This document shows positions 10,105 to 21,013 of a stretch of DNA of 64,000 bases, piece after piece; position 1 is the stretch's first letter; every line of letters starts with the position of its first letter. The position numbers were made by a program, and so were the translations under genes. This DNA comes from Adiantum capillus-veneris (lineage: Eukaryota > Streptophyta > Polypodiopsida > Polypodiales > Pteridaceae). Location of the stretch: NCBI GenBank assembly GCA_014529385.2, contig CM043961.1:11826478-11890477 (forward strand), written 5' to 3'. The notes beneath the pieces are model-generated. The model saw only the letters and a program-made list of their open reading frames with translations, made no database searches and was not told where the DNA came from.

Positions 10105-10860
10105 TCAATTGATATGTTCTCTCGGCCCCTCAAGAGGAGTGCTGATAGGTCTGCAGCCTGTCCTCTGGAATCTCTCTAGGATAGCCTTCGCATACTTTCG
10201 CTTAGAGAATAAGATGTCGTCTAGTGTCTGGTAGATCTCAAATCCTAGAAAATAGTGAAGAAGCCCAAGATCTATCATCTCAAAAAGTGTCTCTATAGCT
10301 CCCATTATTGACTTGATCTTGCTGGTCCATGAGCCTGTGAAAATGAGATCATCCACATAGACAATCACTATTGCAACCAAAGAGTCATCAGAGACAACAT
10401 TACAGTTGGAATCTGATGAGGTACGTCGTAACCCCAACTTCACAAGAAACTGGTCTAGTGTGAGGTACCACTGTCGTCCAGCCTGCTTCATTCCATACAA
10501 TGCTTTCCACAACCGATAAACCTAGTCCTTCTTGCCTAATAGTGAAAGCCAGGAGGTTGCTCCACATAAACTTCTTTATCCAAATCTCCATTCAGAAATG
10601 CACTTTTGACATTCATCTAGAAGATAGGCCAACCGAAGTTGACTGCGAGTGCAAACACTGTGCGTATGGTAGTCTTGCAAGCGGTGGGAGCAAAGGTCTC
10701 GTCAAAGTTCACGCCTAGTCTCTATGTGAGACCCTGAGCAACAAGCCTCGCCTTGTGTTTGTCGAGGGAACCATCGGCCTTGTACTTTGTCTTGAAAATC
10801 CATTTTGTACAAACCACCTTCTGCTTGTTGGGCCTAGGAACTAAGGTCCGGGTTTAATTC
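10105..10860 (-). pseudogene. Ty1/copia reverse transcriptase of C_mid
   Basis: Minus-strand frame 10512-10105 carries LYGMKQAGRQWYLTLDQFLV, the catalytic YVDDLIFTG (Asp at about residues 54-55 of that frame), LGLLHYFLGFEIYQ and FSKRKYAKAILERF. Upstream (10860-10513) short frames keep pieces of the RT N-terminus: the conserved Lys-Trp/Arg-Lys region around 10800-10700 and CGATSWLSLLGKK just before MWKALYGMKQ. RT converts element RNA to cDNA. The YVDD core is intact but the frame breaks several times upstream, and the frame ends at REHIN before the RNase H. Confidence 0.85.
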
Positions 10861-11179
10861 TGCTCGATAGAAACCAGCTCCATCTACATGGCACGCTTCC
10901 AAAAATCATGTTGGAGTGCTTCCTCTAAATGAGGAAGGCTCAACTGGTGAAGCTTGAATCGAGGAATGAGCGTAAAGTTCACAAACTATGTGCCGCCATA
11001 GACCTACCTCGCCTTGAGGCATCCAGAACGTCGAGGTTGTCCAGGTTCTGGCAGTGCTGGTAACTCCGTGACTCTAGAGGAAGAAACCGTAGTGTAGAGC
11101 CAACCACGTACTAACTTCTCCTTATGAGGTGTGACCGCCGCCACCACAGGAGAACCATCATCCGCATCAAGATTCGAAT

Positions 11180-11418
11180 GTGACAAGGCATGTAGAGGAT
11201 ACATGGACAGGTGTAGGGGTGGGAGCAGGTGTGGGAGGTAGACGAGGAGGTAGGAAAGGTATAGGCTTGGATGTTGGCCCCTCTACAGGTGGAGGAGGAG
11301 GTAGGAAAGGTATAGGCTTGGATAGTTCCCCCTCTATAGGTGGAGGAGAAGGTAGGAAAGGTATAGGCTTGGATGATGCCCTCTCTGCAGGTGTGCTGAA
11401 AGACTCCGTGAATGTCAC
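11180..11418 (-). repeat. Three 51-bp repeats encoding a Pro-rich 17-residue unit (C_mid linker)
   Basis: On the minus strand the unit SKPIPFLPxPPPxEGxx occurs three times, with exact 51-bp spacing (landmark 'aggaaagg' at 11252, 11303 and 11354). The spacing keeps frame. It sits between integrase and RT, the variable linker region of copia polyproteins. The last unit drifts into an Ala/Thr/Pro run. Confidence 0.85.
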
Positions 11419-11499
11419 ATCACGACTAACTGTGGTGGTCTTAACATAAGGATCATAAAGCCTTTGGTGACTAGTGCAGGAAAATGATCTTCTTTGACT

Positions 11500-12350
11500 T
11501 GAAGTCTAACTTCTAACGCTTCTCTTTTGGCACATGGACAAAGGCCGAACACCCAAAAACTAGAAAGTGTAAGACCGAGGTCTTGCACCCATAGTAAGCT
11601 GATAGGGAGTCATGTCCTACAAAGCATGAGTAAAAGAACGGTTTTGGATGTAGATCGTCGTGTTGCATGCCTCCGCCCAGTAAATCTGGGGTAAAGAAGC
11701 ATGTGCCAGCATCGCACAAGCCATCTCCATGATAGTCCAATTCTTTCGCTCAACAACTCTATTTTGGGAAGGAGTGTAAGGACTAGTCAGCTGGCGTTGG
11801 ATGCCCTCTGACTCGCACCATTGTGCAAAGTCCTTTGAAGTGAAGTCACCCTCTCTGTCGGAGCAAAAACATTTGACGTGCAAGTCCTTCTCCTCTTCAA
11901 CCATCGTCTTCCAATCCCGATTGAAACTGAAAGCCTCCAATTTGACCTTCAAGAATGAAGCTCAAGTGTACCTGTTACAATCATCCACAAGCACAAGTAT
12001 ATATTGTGAGCGAGAAAATGAAGAAGTTCTCATTGGGCCACATAGATCAAAGTGTGAGTGGTGCTGAAGCTCTGTTGGATGCCTGCTTTGGAAAGGCAGC
12101 CCTGTGTTGCTTGCCCAATTGGCAAGCCGTGCACACGCCTGGTGAAGAGCATATCGTGGGTAAACCCTCCACAAGAGATTTCCCAACAACCTGTTGGAGC
12201 TGCTGATAGCATAAATGTCCAAATCGTGCATTCCATAAAGAAGAATACTTCGAGGTGCGAGACAAAAGAGCAGTGAGGCAGTATAGAGATCCATCACGCT
12301 CAACACGTGTAAGAATAGTAAAAGTCGTAGAATCAGCAATCATCACCTTG
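11500..12350 (-). pseudogene. Ty1/copia pre-integrase and integrase of C_mid
   Basis: Minus strand in order: the gag-pre-integrase zinc-binding stretch with WNARFGHLCYQQLQQVV and CTACQLGKQHRAAF (about 12230-12100), then FDLCGPMRT (first catalytic Asp), LVDDCNRYTWAFMK, CFCSDREGDFTSKDFAQWC (second Asp; the usual N-G-G-E run is altered to REGD), SPYTPSQNRVVERKN (Glu) and WAEACNTTIYIQNRSFT. At least two frame changes lie between 12100 and 11950. Integrase would insert cDNA into the host genome. A further stretch to about 11500 keeps the YQLTMGARP type C-terminus in pieces. Confidence 0.85.
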
Positions 12351-12439
12351 CCACTCCCAAAGTGATGTCAACTCCGTGAGAGTCCAAACTCAACACAGAG
12401 AAGAGGTTGAAGGCCGTGTCTGAAATGTAGAGCACCTCC

Positions 12440-13320
12440 ACTAAATTGAACTTCTGGTTTGTGGTAGAGCAAGAGAGGGTGATCTAGCATATACCAAACA
12501 CTAGAATCTCATGGTTGTCACCCATAGTGATGGTCTGCTCATGAGTCTCCCGGAGAGAGCTAAACCAAGACTGTCGACACTTGACTACGATGTAGCAAGA
12601 GCGTGGTCCATCGTTGCTACAAGAGCGATCCCCGTCGTCTCGTGAGAGGCTACAACTGGAGTCGAGGTTGTCTATTTCTCCTTGTTGGCCTCTTCTCACT
12701 TCTTCTTTCTGCATTCTGATTCTTTGTGCCCTTTCTTGTGGTAGTAGTAACATTTGATGTCCTCGTTCTTGTTCTTCTTCTTCTTCTTCTTACCTTTGCC
12801 TTTCTTGTTGCCTCCTCGAGCAACTAAAGCTCCTTTAGCATCAACAATACCTCCAACCCTGAATGTCGTGCCCCTCGATCTGTCTGAGGGAAGGGAGAAT
12901 CTCGTCCTATGTGGGAAAAGAGGTACGTCCGAATGTGAGCAAGCTCTAAAAGTAGGGATAAAAGCGTGCCGGAAGCTTCAATAGTAAGAGGCCATCCATG
13001 CGTGGTGAGGTGATGTCACCTCCGGCAGAGACAAGGTCGTCCCACAGCTCCCGCATGCGGTGGGTCAACCCATCGAGTGAGTAGAAATCCTTCAACTGGA
13101 TGTACAACTCCCGTTCAAGTGTGATTTGTCTGGCAAACGAGGTCTCCTCAAACTGGTCAAGTATCCGTCTCCACAATGGATGTGCATGCTCCTCTTTGGA
13201 AACTTTCTTCGTGATGCGGTCTGAGAGGTCCATCATAAGAAAGGTCGAGACTCGTATGTCTCGATCCACCCACTCTCGATCTGACCCTGAGTGGTGATGG
13301 CAAGGGTAGGCTTGGTAGCC
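12440..13320 (-). pseudogene. Ty1/copia gag with decayed zinc knuckle (C_mid)
   Basis: Frame 13269-12946 on the minus strand carries a copia gag segment: ITKKVSKEEHAHPLWRRILD, FEETSFARQITLERELYIQL, DGLTHRMRELWDDLVSAG and LLLKLPARFYPYF. Farther along, a Lys-rich tract encoded by a (TTC)n run at 12774-12793 leads to a CCHC-like knuckle reading CYYYHKKGHKESEC, in which the second Cys is Tyr. The protease DSGA motif expected next is not clearly recognisable; VWVTMG-type remains lie around 12500. Gag would build the virus-like particle and bind RNA. Confidence 0.7.
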
Positions 13321-13960
13321 GAATTGTTGAATTCATTCAACCATTCCCATAGTCAATGGTAGGTGATGATTGTGCGTACTCGTGTCCTCCATATAGCATA
13401 ATTGTGTAGATCCAACTTCTTCTCCTAGATATTGCATTGGCAGATGACAACATAGCCAAAAAAGTGGAAGGCACTATTGTCGCAGTGGACGTGGGGGGCG
13501 TCTTGTGGGATTGTTGTTCCATGTGCTTCGGAGTCAACATGTCACGTGCACAAAGAATGGTCCCAAGGGTCATTGGATAAGATCTCAAGTCGCCGAAGAG
13601 GATCCCGTGGTAAGAGGTACTGTTGGTCCAAAGCTGCAGCAGTCCAAGATAACCGCTCAGACAACCATTGGATGGTCTCCAGTAAAGGATCAATCTACCA
13701 CGCTAAGAACAAATGTCCAAGCCTGATGTCCACCCAAGAAACAACTGCAAAGGGGCTGAAAACGCTGATGTAACAGAGAATTCAGCAGGCATGTACGCCA
13801 CCGATCGGTATGGGAGCGTCGCAGAAGTCGATTTTGAGTTATCCTCACACTTCTCAGCCGTCGTATCGCTAAAAATAGAGAAAAATAGTAAGTAACCAAT
13901 GGCTAAAATAGCATCTATAGAACAATGTATACATATGGAAGGCACGGGGGCCTATGAGTT

Positions 13961-14250
13961 AATGAAGGGTGGTACCATGAAGGACAAGATCGGGGATCCT
14001 CACCTTGAAAACCTTGAAAACGTAGTAAGCGAAACAAGATGTCCAAAAGAGGTTAATGCCTTACCAAGGGTGTAGGCAATGAGGAAGGTAGGGGATAGAG
14101 AGGGAATGAAGGGCAGTACCATGAAGGACAAGATCGGGGATCCTCACCTTGCAAACTTGGAAAACGCAACAAGCTGAACAAGATGTCCAGAAGAGGTTAA
14201 TGCCTTACCAAGGGTGTAGGCAATGAGGAAGGTAGGGGATAGAGAGGGAG
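13961..14250. repeat. 144-bp tandem duplication in the C_mid leader
   Basis: Two copies at 13961-14104 and 14105-about 14250 (landmark 'aatgaaggg', offset 144) both contain 'accatgaaggacaagatcgg' and 'ttaatgccttaccaagggtg'. The block lies between the PBS and gag on the minus strand, so it lengthens the leader. Nothing suggests coding use. Confidence 0.85.
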
Positions 14251-14513
14251 CTCTGCTTGAAGCAGACGATGGGTCCTTTGTAGTGCTAAAAAAAATGCAA
14301 GCACACTTGGTCACTAGCAAGGGTAGAGAAAATGCTGGAGTGATCCCTGTAAAACACTGTAAGACCAAAATGGTAGTGTTGAGGCCTTGAAAGGCTAGAG
14401 GCTGGAAAAAACGTTGAGGCATGTGTGTAGGTGTTTGCAATGAAGCGTTGCTAGAGGTTGAGCATTGGCCTCTCCTTGTAAAAGCACTGATATGTGTGCT
14501 CCTTTGTTTTTGG

Positions 14514-14525
14514 TGGTTGATACCA
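14514..14525 (-). promoter_or_regulatory. Primer-binding site of C_mid
   Basis: On the minus strand TGGTATCAACCA follows the 5' LTR end (GTCTCA) after two bases. Its first eight bases match TGGTATCAGAGC, the plant copia site for initiator-Met tRNA, and the remainder has drifted. Confidence 0.65.
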
Positions 14526-14527
14526 CA

Positions 14528-14875
14528 TGAGACTGAGCAACGGAGAGGGAGAGAGCCCACACGTGCCAAAAACGCTGGAGGAAGAGAGGAGAGAGTGAAA
14601 ATGCTAGAAGCTCAGATACGCTACAAGCAAGCACTCAATACACAATGTGTCGATACATATACCCAAGCAATCCTTTTATAGGATGTTGGGTTGAGGTAGG
14701 GCAAAAATGTGTAATTGGGTCAAAAATATAAAAGCCCATAAGGCTCAAAAAATGACCGGTCGAACACATGCTAAAGTGTCCACCCGTGCAACCTACATAA
14801 TGTACAATGGGTGGCCAACCCATGACAAGCGCTAGCCGCACAAGATGTCGAATCAATGGTGATGTTAATCTAACA
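14528..14875 (-). mobile_element. 5' LTR of copia C_mid
   Basis: 348-bp LTR, minus strand TGTTAGATTAACATC to GTCTCA, aligning with 9023-9400 apart from a roughly 30-bp gap and scattered changes. It keeps a TATAAAAG box on the minus strand (at about 14676). The bases just outside (14876 onward) are coding sequence of C_old RT. Confidence 0.85.
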
Positions 14876-14957
14876 CCCTGGGCTATGCATAAATTCATTG
14901 ACATGTGAGATAGCAAACCGAATATCCGGCCTTGTGTTACACACATAAATAAGGCAT
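14876..14957 (-). pseudogene. C_old copia RT end, upstream flank of the C_mid insertion
   Basis: Minus strand reads YVCNTRPDIRFAISHVNEFM then HSPG, the conserved copia segment joining RT to RNase H. Its continuation (HTWSKHWQVV) is found at 9016-8985, on the other side of C_mid. Upstream the frame meets an inverted duplication at 14958. Confidence 0.85.
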
Positions 14958-15550
14958 GGAGCTTTTCTAAATGGATGTGAAGATAGTCTTTCTTCATGGG
15001 GATCTTGAGGAGGATATTTACATGAAGCAACTTGAAGGTTTTGAGTAGCCTAGCAGGGAGGATCTTGTATACAAACTCAACAAAGTGTTTTATGGCTTAA
15101 AGCAGGGTTAAAAGCAATGGTATCAAAAGTTTGATGCTTTTATGAAGTCTCAAGTGTTTAGCAGTCAAGAGGATCATTGCTTGTATACACAAAAACTCAA
15201 TGAGGTTTGTTGTTCATTCTCATCTTATACGTAGATGTCATGCTCATTGTAGGAAAGTCCACCTTGGAAATTGCCAATTGACAAAAATGTACATACAGTT
15301 TAAGCAGTGTGATGGTGGTATTGCCTTGTGTCAAACAAGTTACATAGAGACATTGCTATGTAAATTTGGACTTGACGATTGCAAACCTATTGCCACTCCC
15401 ATGGCAACATGCTTGAAATTGAGTCTTCATGATGCTATCAATGTCACTCTTTACCAAACTATTGTTGGATGCCTTATTTATGTGTGTAACACAAGGCTGG
15501 ATATTCGGTTTGCTAACTCACATGTCAATGAATTTATGCACACTGCTTAA
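14958..15550 (+). pseudogene. Inverted copy of copia RT (plus strand)
   Basis: Plus-strand frames encode a copia RT core: GDVKIVFLHGDLEEDIYMKQ, then YKLNKVFYGLKQG, KQWYQKFDAFMKSQ, an active-site stretch reading LILYVDVMLIVGKST (second catalytic Asp replaced by Val), ALCQTSYIETLLCKFGLDDC and VCNTRLDIRFANSHVNEFMH. Stops and small frame changes break it. The same protein segment occurs in the opposite orientation at 15893-15541 and 14957-14876, so this is an inverted extra copy lodged inside the older element C_old. Confidence 0.8.
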
Positions 15551-15893
15551 ACTGTATGCACATTTTTGTCAATTGGCAATTTCCAAGGTGGACTTTCCTA
15601 CAATGAGCATGACATCTACGTATAAGATGAGAATGAACAACAAACCTCATTGAGTTTTTGTGTATACGAGCAATGATCCTCTTGACTCCTAAACACTTGA
15701 GACTTCATAAAAGCATCAAAATTTTGATACCATTGCTTTTAACCCTGCTTTAAGCCATATAACACTTTGTTGAGTTTGTATACAAGCTCCTCCCTGCTAG
15801 GCTACTCAAAACCTTCAAGTTGTTTCATGTAAATATCCTCCTCAAGATCCCCATGAAGAAAGACTATCTTCACATCCATTTAGAAAAGCCATG
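15541..15893 (-). pseudogene. C_old copia RT, N-terminal part
   Basis: Minus strand encodes the same RT start as the inverted copy: DVKIVFLHGDLEEDIYMKQL, YKLNKVLYGLKQG and KQWYQNFDAFMKSQ, ending at 15541 where the inverted copy begins. Stops interrupt it. It is the upstream piece of the copia gene that resumes at 14957 and, after C_mid, at 9016. Nothing farther upstream of C_old (integrase, gag, 5' LTR) is recognisable beyond 15893. Confidence 0.75.
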
Positions 15894-15894
15894 T

Positions 15895-15968
15895 CCTATT
15901 AGAATTCAAAGGAATGGTACACCAATGCAAAGTGTCCTATTAGAATGCAAAGAAATGGTACACCAATG
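15895..15968. repeat. Short direct duplication
   Basis: 'gtcctattagaat(t/g)caaa(g)gaaatggtacaccaatgcaaa' appears twice in succession, roughly 37 bp apart. It abuts the end of the inverted RT repeat. Confidence 0.6.
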
Positions 15969-16768
15969 CAAACAAGCCAAGGGAGCACATTTACAATGCC
16001 AATACTTGTTGTGGCATAGATCGTTTGATTGCCCAATGTTCCAATAATCCAAACGCACCAAAGATCACACCATTGAATTTAATTGAGATTACCAATGGGA
16101 CACCACAAACTACACTTGTGGTACCAACAAATGTACTCACACAATCGATGCTCCAAAATTGAAACTATATCCTCAAGGAGAGAGATGTTGCATTAATTGC
16201 CCAAGTAAGGAAGAAGACAACACGAAGGAAGAAATTGCTAAAGATTAACATAGGGACCAATGGTGATCTTGTGTATATGAATGACCCTAAAGATGGCTTA
16301 TATTCAAGAGCGACGTTGGAAACTAGGACAACCATCATCACGAGGGAAAAATCAAATGTGGATCACCATGAGAGGAAGTCAAGCAAGGACAACACTCCCA
16401 TACCACCAACGATTCAACATGTGTCTTCAAGGCTAGCCACAAGGGATGAGAACCTCCAAGAGGAGCCACAAGAGCCAAAACCCAAGGAAACCATGAATAG
16501 GATTGGGACTTACCCAAACTGTTATAGAATTGATATTTTATTATCTATTGCAGCTGATAGGTGGAAAAAGCATCAGCAGATAATGGATTATGCAGAAGGA
16601 TGTTACATTTTATGTATATTTGATTATTCAAGTGCTTTTTATGAGCTTTGGCCAATTATGTCCGGCCGGCCAGTTTGTACTCATAATTGACCATTTAAGA
16701 AATCTATAAAACAAATACGTGCAAGAGGGAAATGGCATAGGGGGAGATTGCACCCAGTGTCTGTGTAT
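15969..16768. other. No recognised gene (one 151-codon plus-strand ORF)
   Basis: An ORF at 16235-16690 (plus) encodes a hydrophilic protein beginning MLKINIGTNGDLVYMNDPKD with a Glu/Pro-rich middle (NLQEEPQEPKPKETMN). I do not recognise it, and it lacks domain motifs. It could be chance or a fragment of a decayed element. Confidence 0.25.
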
Positions 16769-16806
16769 TCTTCTCTCCTCTCTTCTCTTCTCTTCTCTTC
16801 TCTCTC
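16769..16806. repeat. Pyrimidine-rich (TTCTC)n-type microsatellite
   Basis: Repeats of TCTTC/TCTCC over about 38 bp are directly visible. Confidence 0.85.
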
Positions 16807-18469
16807 ACCGTGCCGACGTAGCACTCCGCTCTAGGAGGTGCACCTGCACGTGCTCGCTTACTCTATCTCGCTTTCTGCCTCTCTCATGTGAGATTTGCTA
16901 TGGCCTTTACGCGTACACGATGGTGCAGGTATGGAGATCTATTGATTTATGGTCTGTAGCATGTTATTCTATGTATTTTGCAGGGAGCCACGACTTTTGA
17001 CTGTAGCACAAACCATGTAGAGGATATTGATTGAGTCAAGCACTTAATAAGCTTAGTAAAGGAGACCCAAAGGGAACTAGAGCCAAAACCTAGGCAGATT
17101 AAGACTACGAACATATTGCTTTCCACACAACCCCAACCCACAAAGACCACAAATCAAAAACCTTACCTAGTATCATCCAAGAAGAAAGTGAGTGTAAGAC
17201 ATCACAAACTAGGCATACACATCATCTATTTTACAGGATGTTTTGTGAGGGAATACCCGACCCCATCAAGAAGTGGAAATCCCATCTTCACCAACCTTAA
17301 TAAAAGCTCAAAAGTGCCATTGAATATTTCCAAATAACAAATTTCATGGCTTTTGAAGTCAGAACCACTATACAAAGGTCTCAAATTATTCCTAGCTCTT
17401 TGGGCATTTCTCAATGGAGAATAAAAAGTTGGGTTACCACGATTTGTGCAGATGGATAGGCCCAATGAAATTATAGTTGAATAGAAACGCTTGAATCTAC
17501 AACCCAAACTAGATGAATGCTATGTTCTTGCAATACCTTTCAACAAGCTGGGACAATACTTTGAAGGTGATGAATCTAATGCAACCCGACCACTCACTAC
17601 TAAACGGTTAACTATGAAGGGAATCCGTGATAGTGGTGCTGGCGACAACATTGAAACTAGAAACTATTGGGAATATATGGGAAAACCTCACCTTGACGTC
17701 AGAAACATAGTGGTAAAAATGGCCAATTGAACTATCACAAAACCTATTGGAATCCTAAACGATCTCAAGATCATATTCCTTGGACACAAAGGTCATCTTG
17801 TGAATCTCTCCAAGCATCCTATGTCATATGAGATAATTTTAAGACATCTTTCATGAGGGAAGTGAAAATGGTGCATGGTTGGTTTTAAAACCACGTCTAC
17901 TTATAGTTCCAAGACTCCATCATTCGGGTTGATCTTGTAAATGGTTGAGTGCAACCTTTAGGGAACAAATTTATAACTGACTATCAATTTGACACCACAA
18001 TTCACTCATTCCCACTACAATATTAAAATAACTGTAAGAAAGAACATTACATAAATATTGAGCCCTCAAAAGGACCTTAAAAGAATATAGTAAAAAAGAG
18101 ATGGGTAATCAATAGCTTGTTTGGATGGTAGCAACTTTGTCTAGTGAATTTACTACATCCTAAATTTCTCTCATTTATCCTTTGGTTCCATTTTCGGAGA
18201 TGGTCCACATTTTGAGGACTTTACCTCTCCGTTTTCCCTTACTTTTTTTGGAAGCTTTTGACTACCTTACTCCTCCTCCATCAAGAGTTTAGCTTTGCTG
18301 TGAATTCCTTAAAGAGAGAGTAGTAAGCTATGAGGCCTTTTTGCTTCTAAGGGGGTTCAATCTATATTGTGTTGTTTTTAAGAGCATCGGGAAGAATAAC
18401 AAAGCTTTTTCTCCATCTACAACATTTGCAGGGAAGAATAGAGTCCCGAGTTTCTAAGAGTCCAAGGTT

Positions 18470-18471
<2 letters not shown>
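16807..18471. other. No recognised feature
   Basis: ORFs on both strands are under 95 codons and show no family motif. The sequence is AT-rich, typical of decayed intergenic DNA. Confidence 0.3.

Positions 18472-18544
<73 letters not shown>
18472..18544. repeat. Compound (TC)n(CA)n microsatellite
   Basis: A TC run (about 18472-18500) passes directly into a CA run (18501-18544). An ORF with poly-Ser-Leu and poly-His-Thr here is only the translation of this repeat. Confidence 0.95.
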
Positions 18545-18546
<2 letters not shown>

Positions 18547-18939
18547 CCACTTTCATATGTGTCTTATTGTTTTGAGGATGGATACTTGCTGATATTTAAC
18601 ACTACATGGATGATAGGTATAAGTTAAAAAGGTTTTAAGTAGGACATGTATAGTATTTGATAGGTTTGTTGACACCTATAATATGCATTCAAGGATAACA
18701 AATCTGTTGTCTTGTTTATAAAGATGCAGGTGAGGAGTCTATCTTTACTTAGGATCTTTTTGGCTAAGCTGCTATTCATCACTGTTGATCTGGCCTCTTT
18801 CACTTCAAAATAAGTTGTTCTTGACTATCTTCTATGCAAAACACAAGAATGATGCCTCATTCTCTATGATGTACAAAAATGAATCAAAGACTGGGTTGTT
18901 TTTGTGCTAGTCTTTGTCCTTTGTCTAAAGCCAGCTGTC

Positions 18940-19216
18940 TTTTGAACTATTATGCTCTTTTGTGTGTAAGTATATGTCTAAAAACAACAACACACACATC
19001 CTAAACACAAGGTTCTCCTAGAAAGCTAAGAAACCAGGACGCTGGCTTTGGAGATTTTTGTCTATAAGCTTTGATGGACCCACTATCTATAATTCCTTGC
19101 TAGGTTACGAGTGTTAGGTGGTCTTTCCTTGTCTATAGATTGTATTGTCTTTTGATCTATCTTTTGAACTGTTATGTTCTTTTGTGTATATGCATAAGTC
19201 TTAAAACACCAAAACA
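18940..19216. repeat. Imperfect duplicated block around CA-rich tracts
   Basis: 'cttttgaactattatgctcttttgtgtgtaagtatatgtctaaaaaca' near 18931-18986 is repeated as 'cttttgaactgttatgttcttttgtgtatatgcataagtcttaaaaca' near 19160-19207. Both are followed by CA-rich sequence. Confidence 0.55.
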
Positions 19217-19248
19217 CGCGCGCGCGCGCACACACACACACACACACA
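19217..19248. repeat. Compound (CG)n(CA)n microsatellite
   Basis: Alternating CG over about 13 bp then CA over about 20 bp. Alternating purine-pyrimidine tracts of this kind can adopt Z-DNA, which is general knowledge and not shown here. Confidence 0.9.
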
Positions 19249-19371
19249 AGAACCCATATTTTAGTGATTTTATGATGTAATTTTCTTATCCAATAGGAGG
19301 CATTCACATCTAACTCTATGTGCGGTGATCAAAGTAGTACTCTATTGATGTAGTAGAGTTGACCCATATGC

Positions 19372-19375
<4 letters not shown>

Positions 19376-19411
<36 letters not shown>

Positions 19412-19428
19412 CACACACACACACACAC
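19376..19428. repeat. Compound (CT)n(CA)n microsatellite
   Basis: A CT run to about 19409 followed by CA to 19428; the second such compound tract within 1 kb. Confidence 0.95.
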
Positions 19429-20060
19429 ATTTCATGCAATGGAGTCCTACTGTAATGAGTCCCTTAACTTTTGTTGTTCCGAGGCCTTGGGAAGAGCTAT
19501 CTCCATCCATGTCCATATCATAAGTCACCAAGACTTTGGGGTGAGCCTTTAGTCCTATTCATGAAAGTTACTCAAAGTATCCTCTCTTTCTTTAAAAAGA
19601 CCTTCACAATGGCTATTCCTTTCTATTTTGAATGGAAACTCTTATGTTTGCATGTTGCAGGACCAATGCTTGACCTTTAAAGAATCCTCAAAGTGGATCG
19701 TAAAGCTCATAGTGGTAAGGACCACTTTCAAGAGGATATTTCCAAGGATGGAGCAACTAGGTGGACTCTCTCACTCTTTCCCCCCCTTGTGTATACTTCT
19801 TTTTTGTTTCTTTTAAGCTTGTATTGATGCATCTAAAGACCACAATATAGTCCATTGTGATTGATGCTTAGATCTCTATGTACAAAGTTTGAGATACACT
19901 AGGCAGTCAGCCACACTGAGATTCATTTGATAACCTTTAAACAACTTTTAATTGGGTGGAATAGATAGGACAAGACTTTATTTGGACTTGGAGAGGTGTT
20001 ATTTGTATGAGCTTATGCAAAGTTATGTATACCTTTTAGATATAGGCCTTTCCCCTCCTT

Positions 20061-20226
20061 GACACCCCATTTGAAATTATCTCCAAAAGAGAGAGTTATG
20101 ATTTACGATGTGCTTTGTGGCTGTTCTATGGGATAAATGGTTTGACACCCCATTTGAAATTATCTCCAAGAGAGAGAGCTATGATTTACGATGTGCTTTG
20201 TGGCTGTTCTATGGGATGAATGTTTA
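20061..20226. repeat. 83-bp tandem duplication
   Basis: Copies at 20061-20143 and 20144-20226 start 'gacaccccatttgaaatta' and differ at few positions. Further related but more diverged phrases ('cttaccgactat', 'gtagggctgagaat' and 'cttatcgactat', 'ataggggtgagaat') near 20290-20370 and 20540-20600 suggest an older duplication of about 240 bp in the flank. Confidence 0.85.
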
Positions 20227-21013
20227 AGCACCTCATTCTCATGCAACGCATGTATCTTCTTCAATAACGAAAGTGAACAATGACTTGGCTTACCGACTAT
20301 CCACTCTCTTTTTTTGTGTTGGGGGGATGAATGTGGATGAGAACGTAGGGCTGAGAATAGACTTGACTATCGATAAAAATGGATTTTTAAAGGTGAATTT
20401 CCTTTGGGGATGCCTAAGGAGTAATCCTGGCTTATTTTGGGGCTGAATGCCCATCTTCATTGTGGCCACTACATATGTAAGGTATTCTCATGCAAGAGAT
20501 TCCTTCAATGACCAAAATAGAATGATTACAATGATTTGGCTTATCGACTATTTGCACTTTGAGAGCTGATATGGATGGAAACATAGGGGTGAGAATATGG
20601 CTTTTCTAATGCTGAATTTGGATTTTAAATGGTGAATTTGCTTAAGTGTTACATTGATGTAATGATTTACGTGTGCTAAGTAGCTTTGACATGTTCTCTT
20701 ACAACCTACTTTATAGATACTTCATGGGGCAACAAACCTTCTGCATGGTGTTCGAGTATTGACGATGGAGAACATTGACTGAAAAATTGATCAACATTGA
20801 TCAAGATACTCGAGATAGTGTGTCTGTGGAGTTGAGACTAGTCTTTGAAGGATACACATCTTTCATGATGCAAGTAGAGGATGCTTGACTAACATTCAAC
20901 AAGAGATTTCTCTCTTTATGCCTACACCTGTAAACTTTTTCTTCTAGCTAGATGGGAGAAAGATAAGAAATTGTAATGAAACCAATATTGTTAGTGGACA
21001 ATGTTTGCCTCCA

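Larger units (their letters stand above)
9023..14875 (-). mobile_element. Full-length decayed Ty1/copia retrotransposon C_mid
   Basis: The element runs on the minus strand from 14875 to 9023: 5' LTR, PBS, leader with a tandem duplication, gag, pre-integrase and integrase, Pro-rich linker, RT, RNase H, PPT and 3' LTR. Order and motifs are copia-type (integrase before RT). Coding frames are interrupted many times. It sits inside the RT-RNase H junction of the older copia C_old. The flanking pentamers (ATGTG left, CCCTG right) do not match, so target-site duplication cannot be confirmed. Confidence 0.9.
14958..15893. repeat. Large inverted repeat made of copia RT sequence
   Basis: Arm 14958-15311 (plus) and arm 15541-15893 (minus) are near-identical reverse complements, about 350 bp each, with a 229-bp centre (15312-15540). 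Landmarks: 'cttttctaaatggatgtgaag' at about 14967 and its complement at about 15885; 'tacagtttaagcagtg' at 15296-15311 and its complement at 15541-15556. Transcribed, this would form a long hairpin. Confidence 0.9.

Noticed and set aside
11180-11449. Glycine-rich plus-strand ORF
   Set aside because: It is the antisense of the Pro-rich 17-residue repeat in C_mid; the minus-strand reading fits copia context.
13477-13773. Plus-strand ORF opposite the C_mid gag leader
   Set aside because: No family motif; the minus strand holds the copia element.
18369-18575. Plus-strand ORF with poly-Ser-Leu and poly-His-Thr
   Set aside because: It translates a (TC)n(CA)n microsatellite only.
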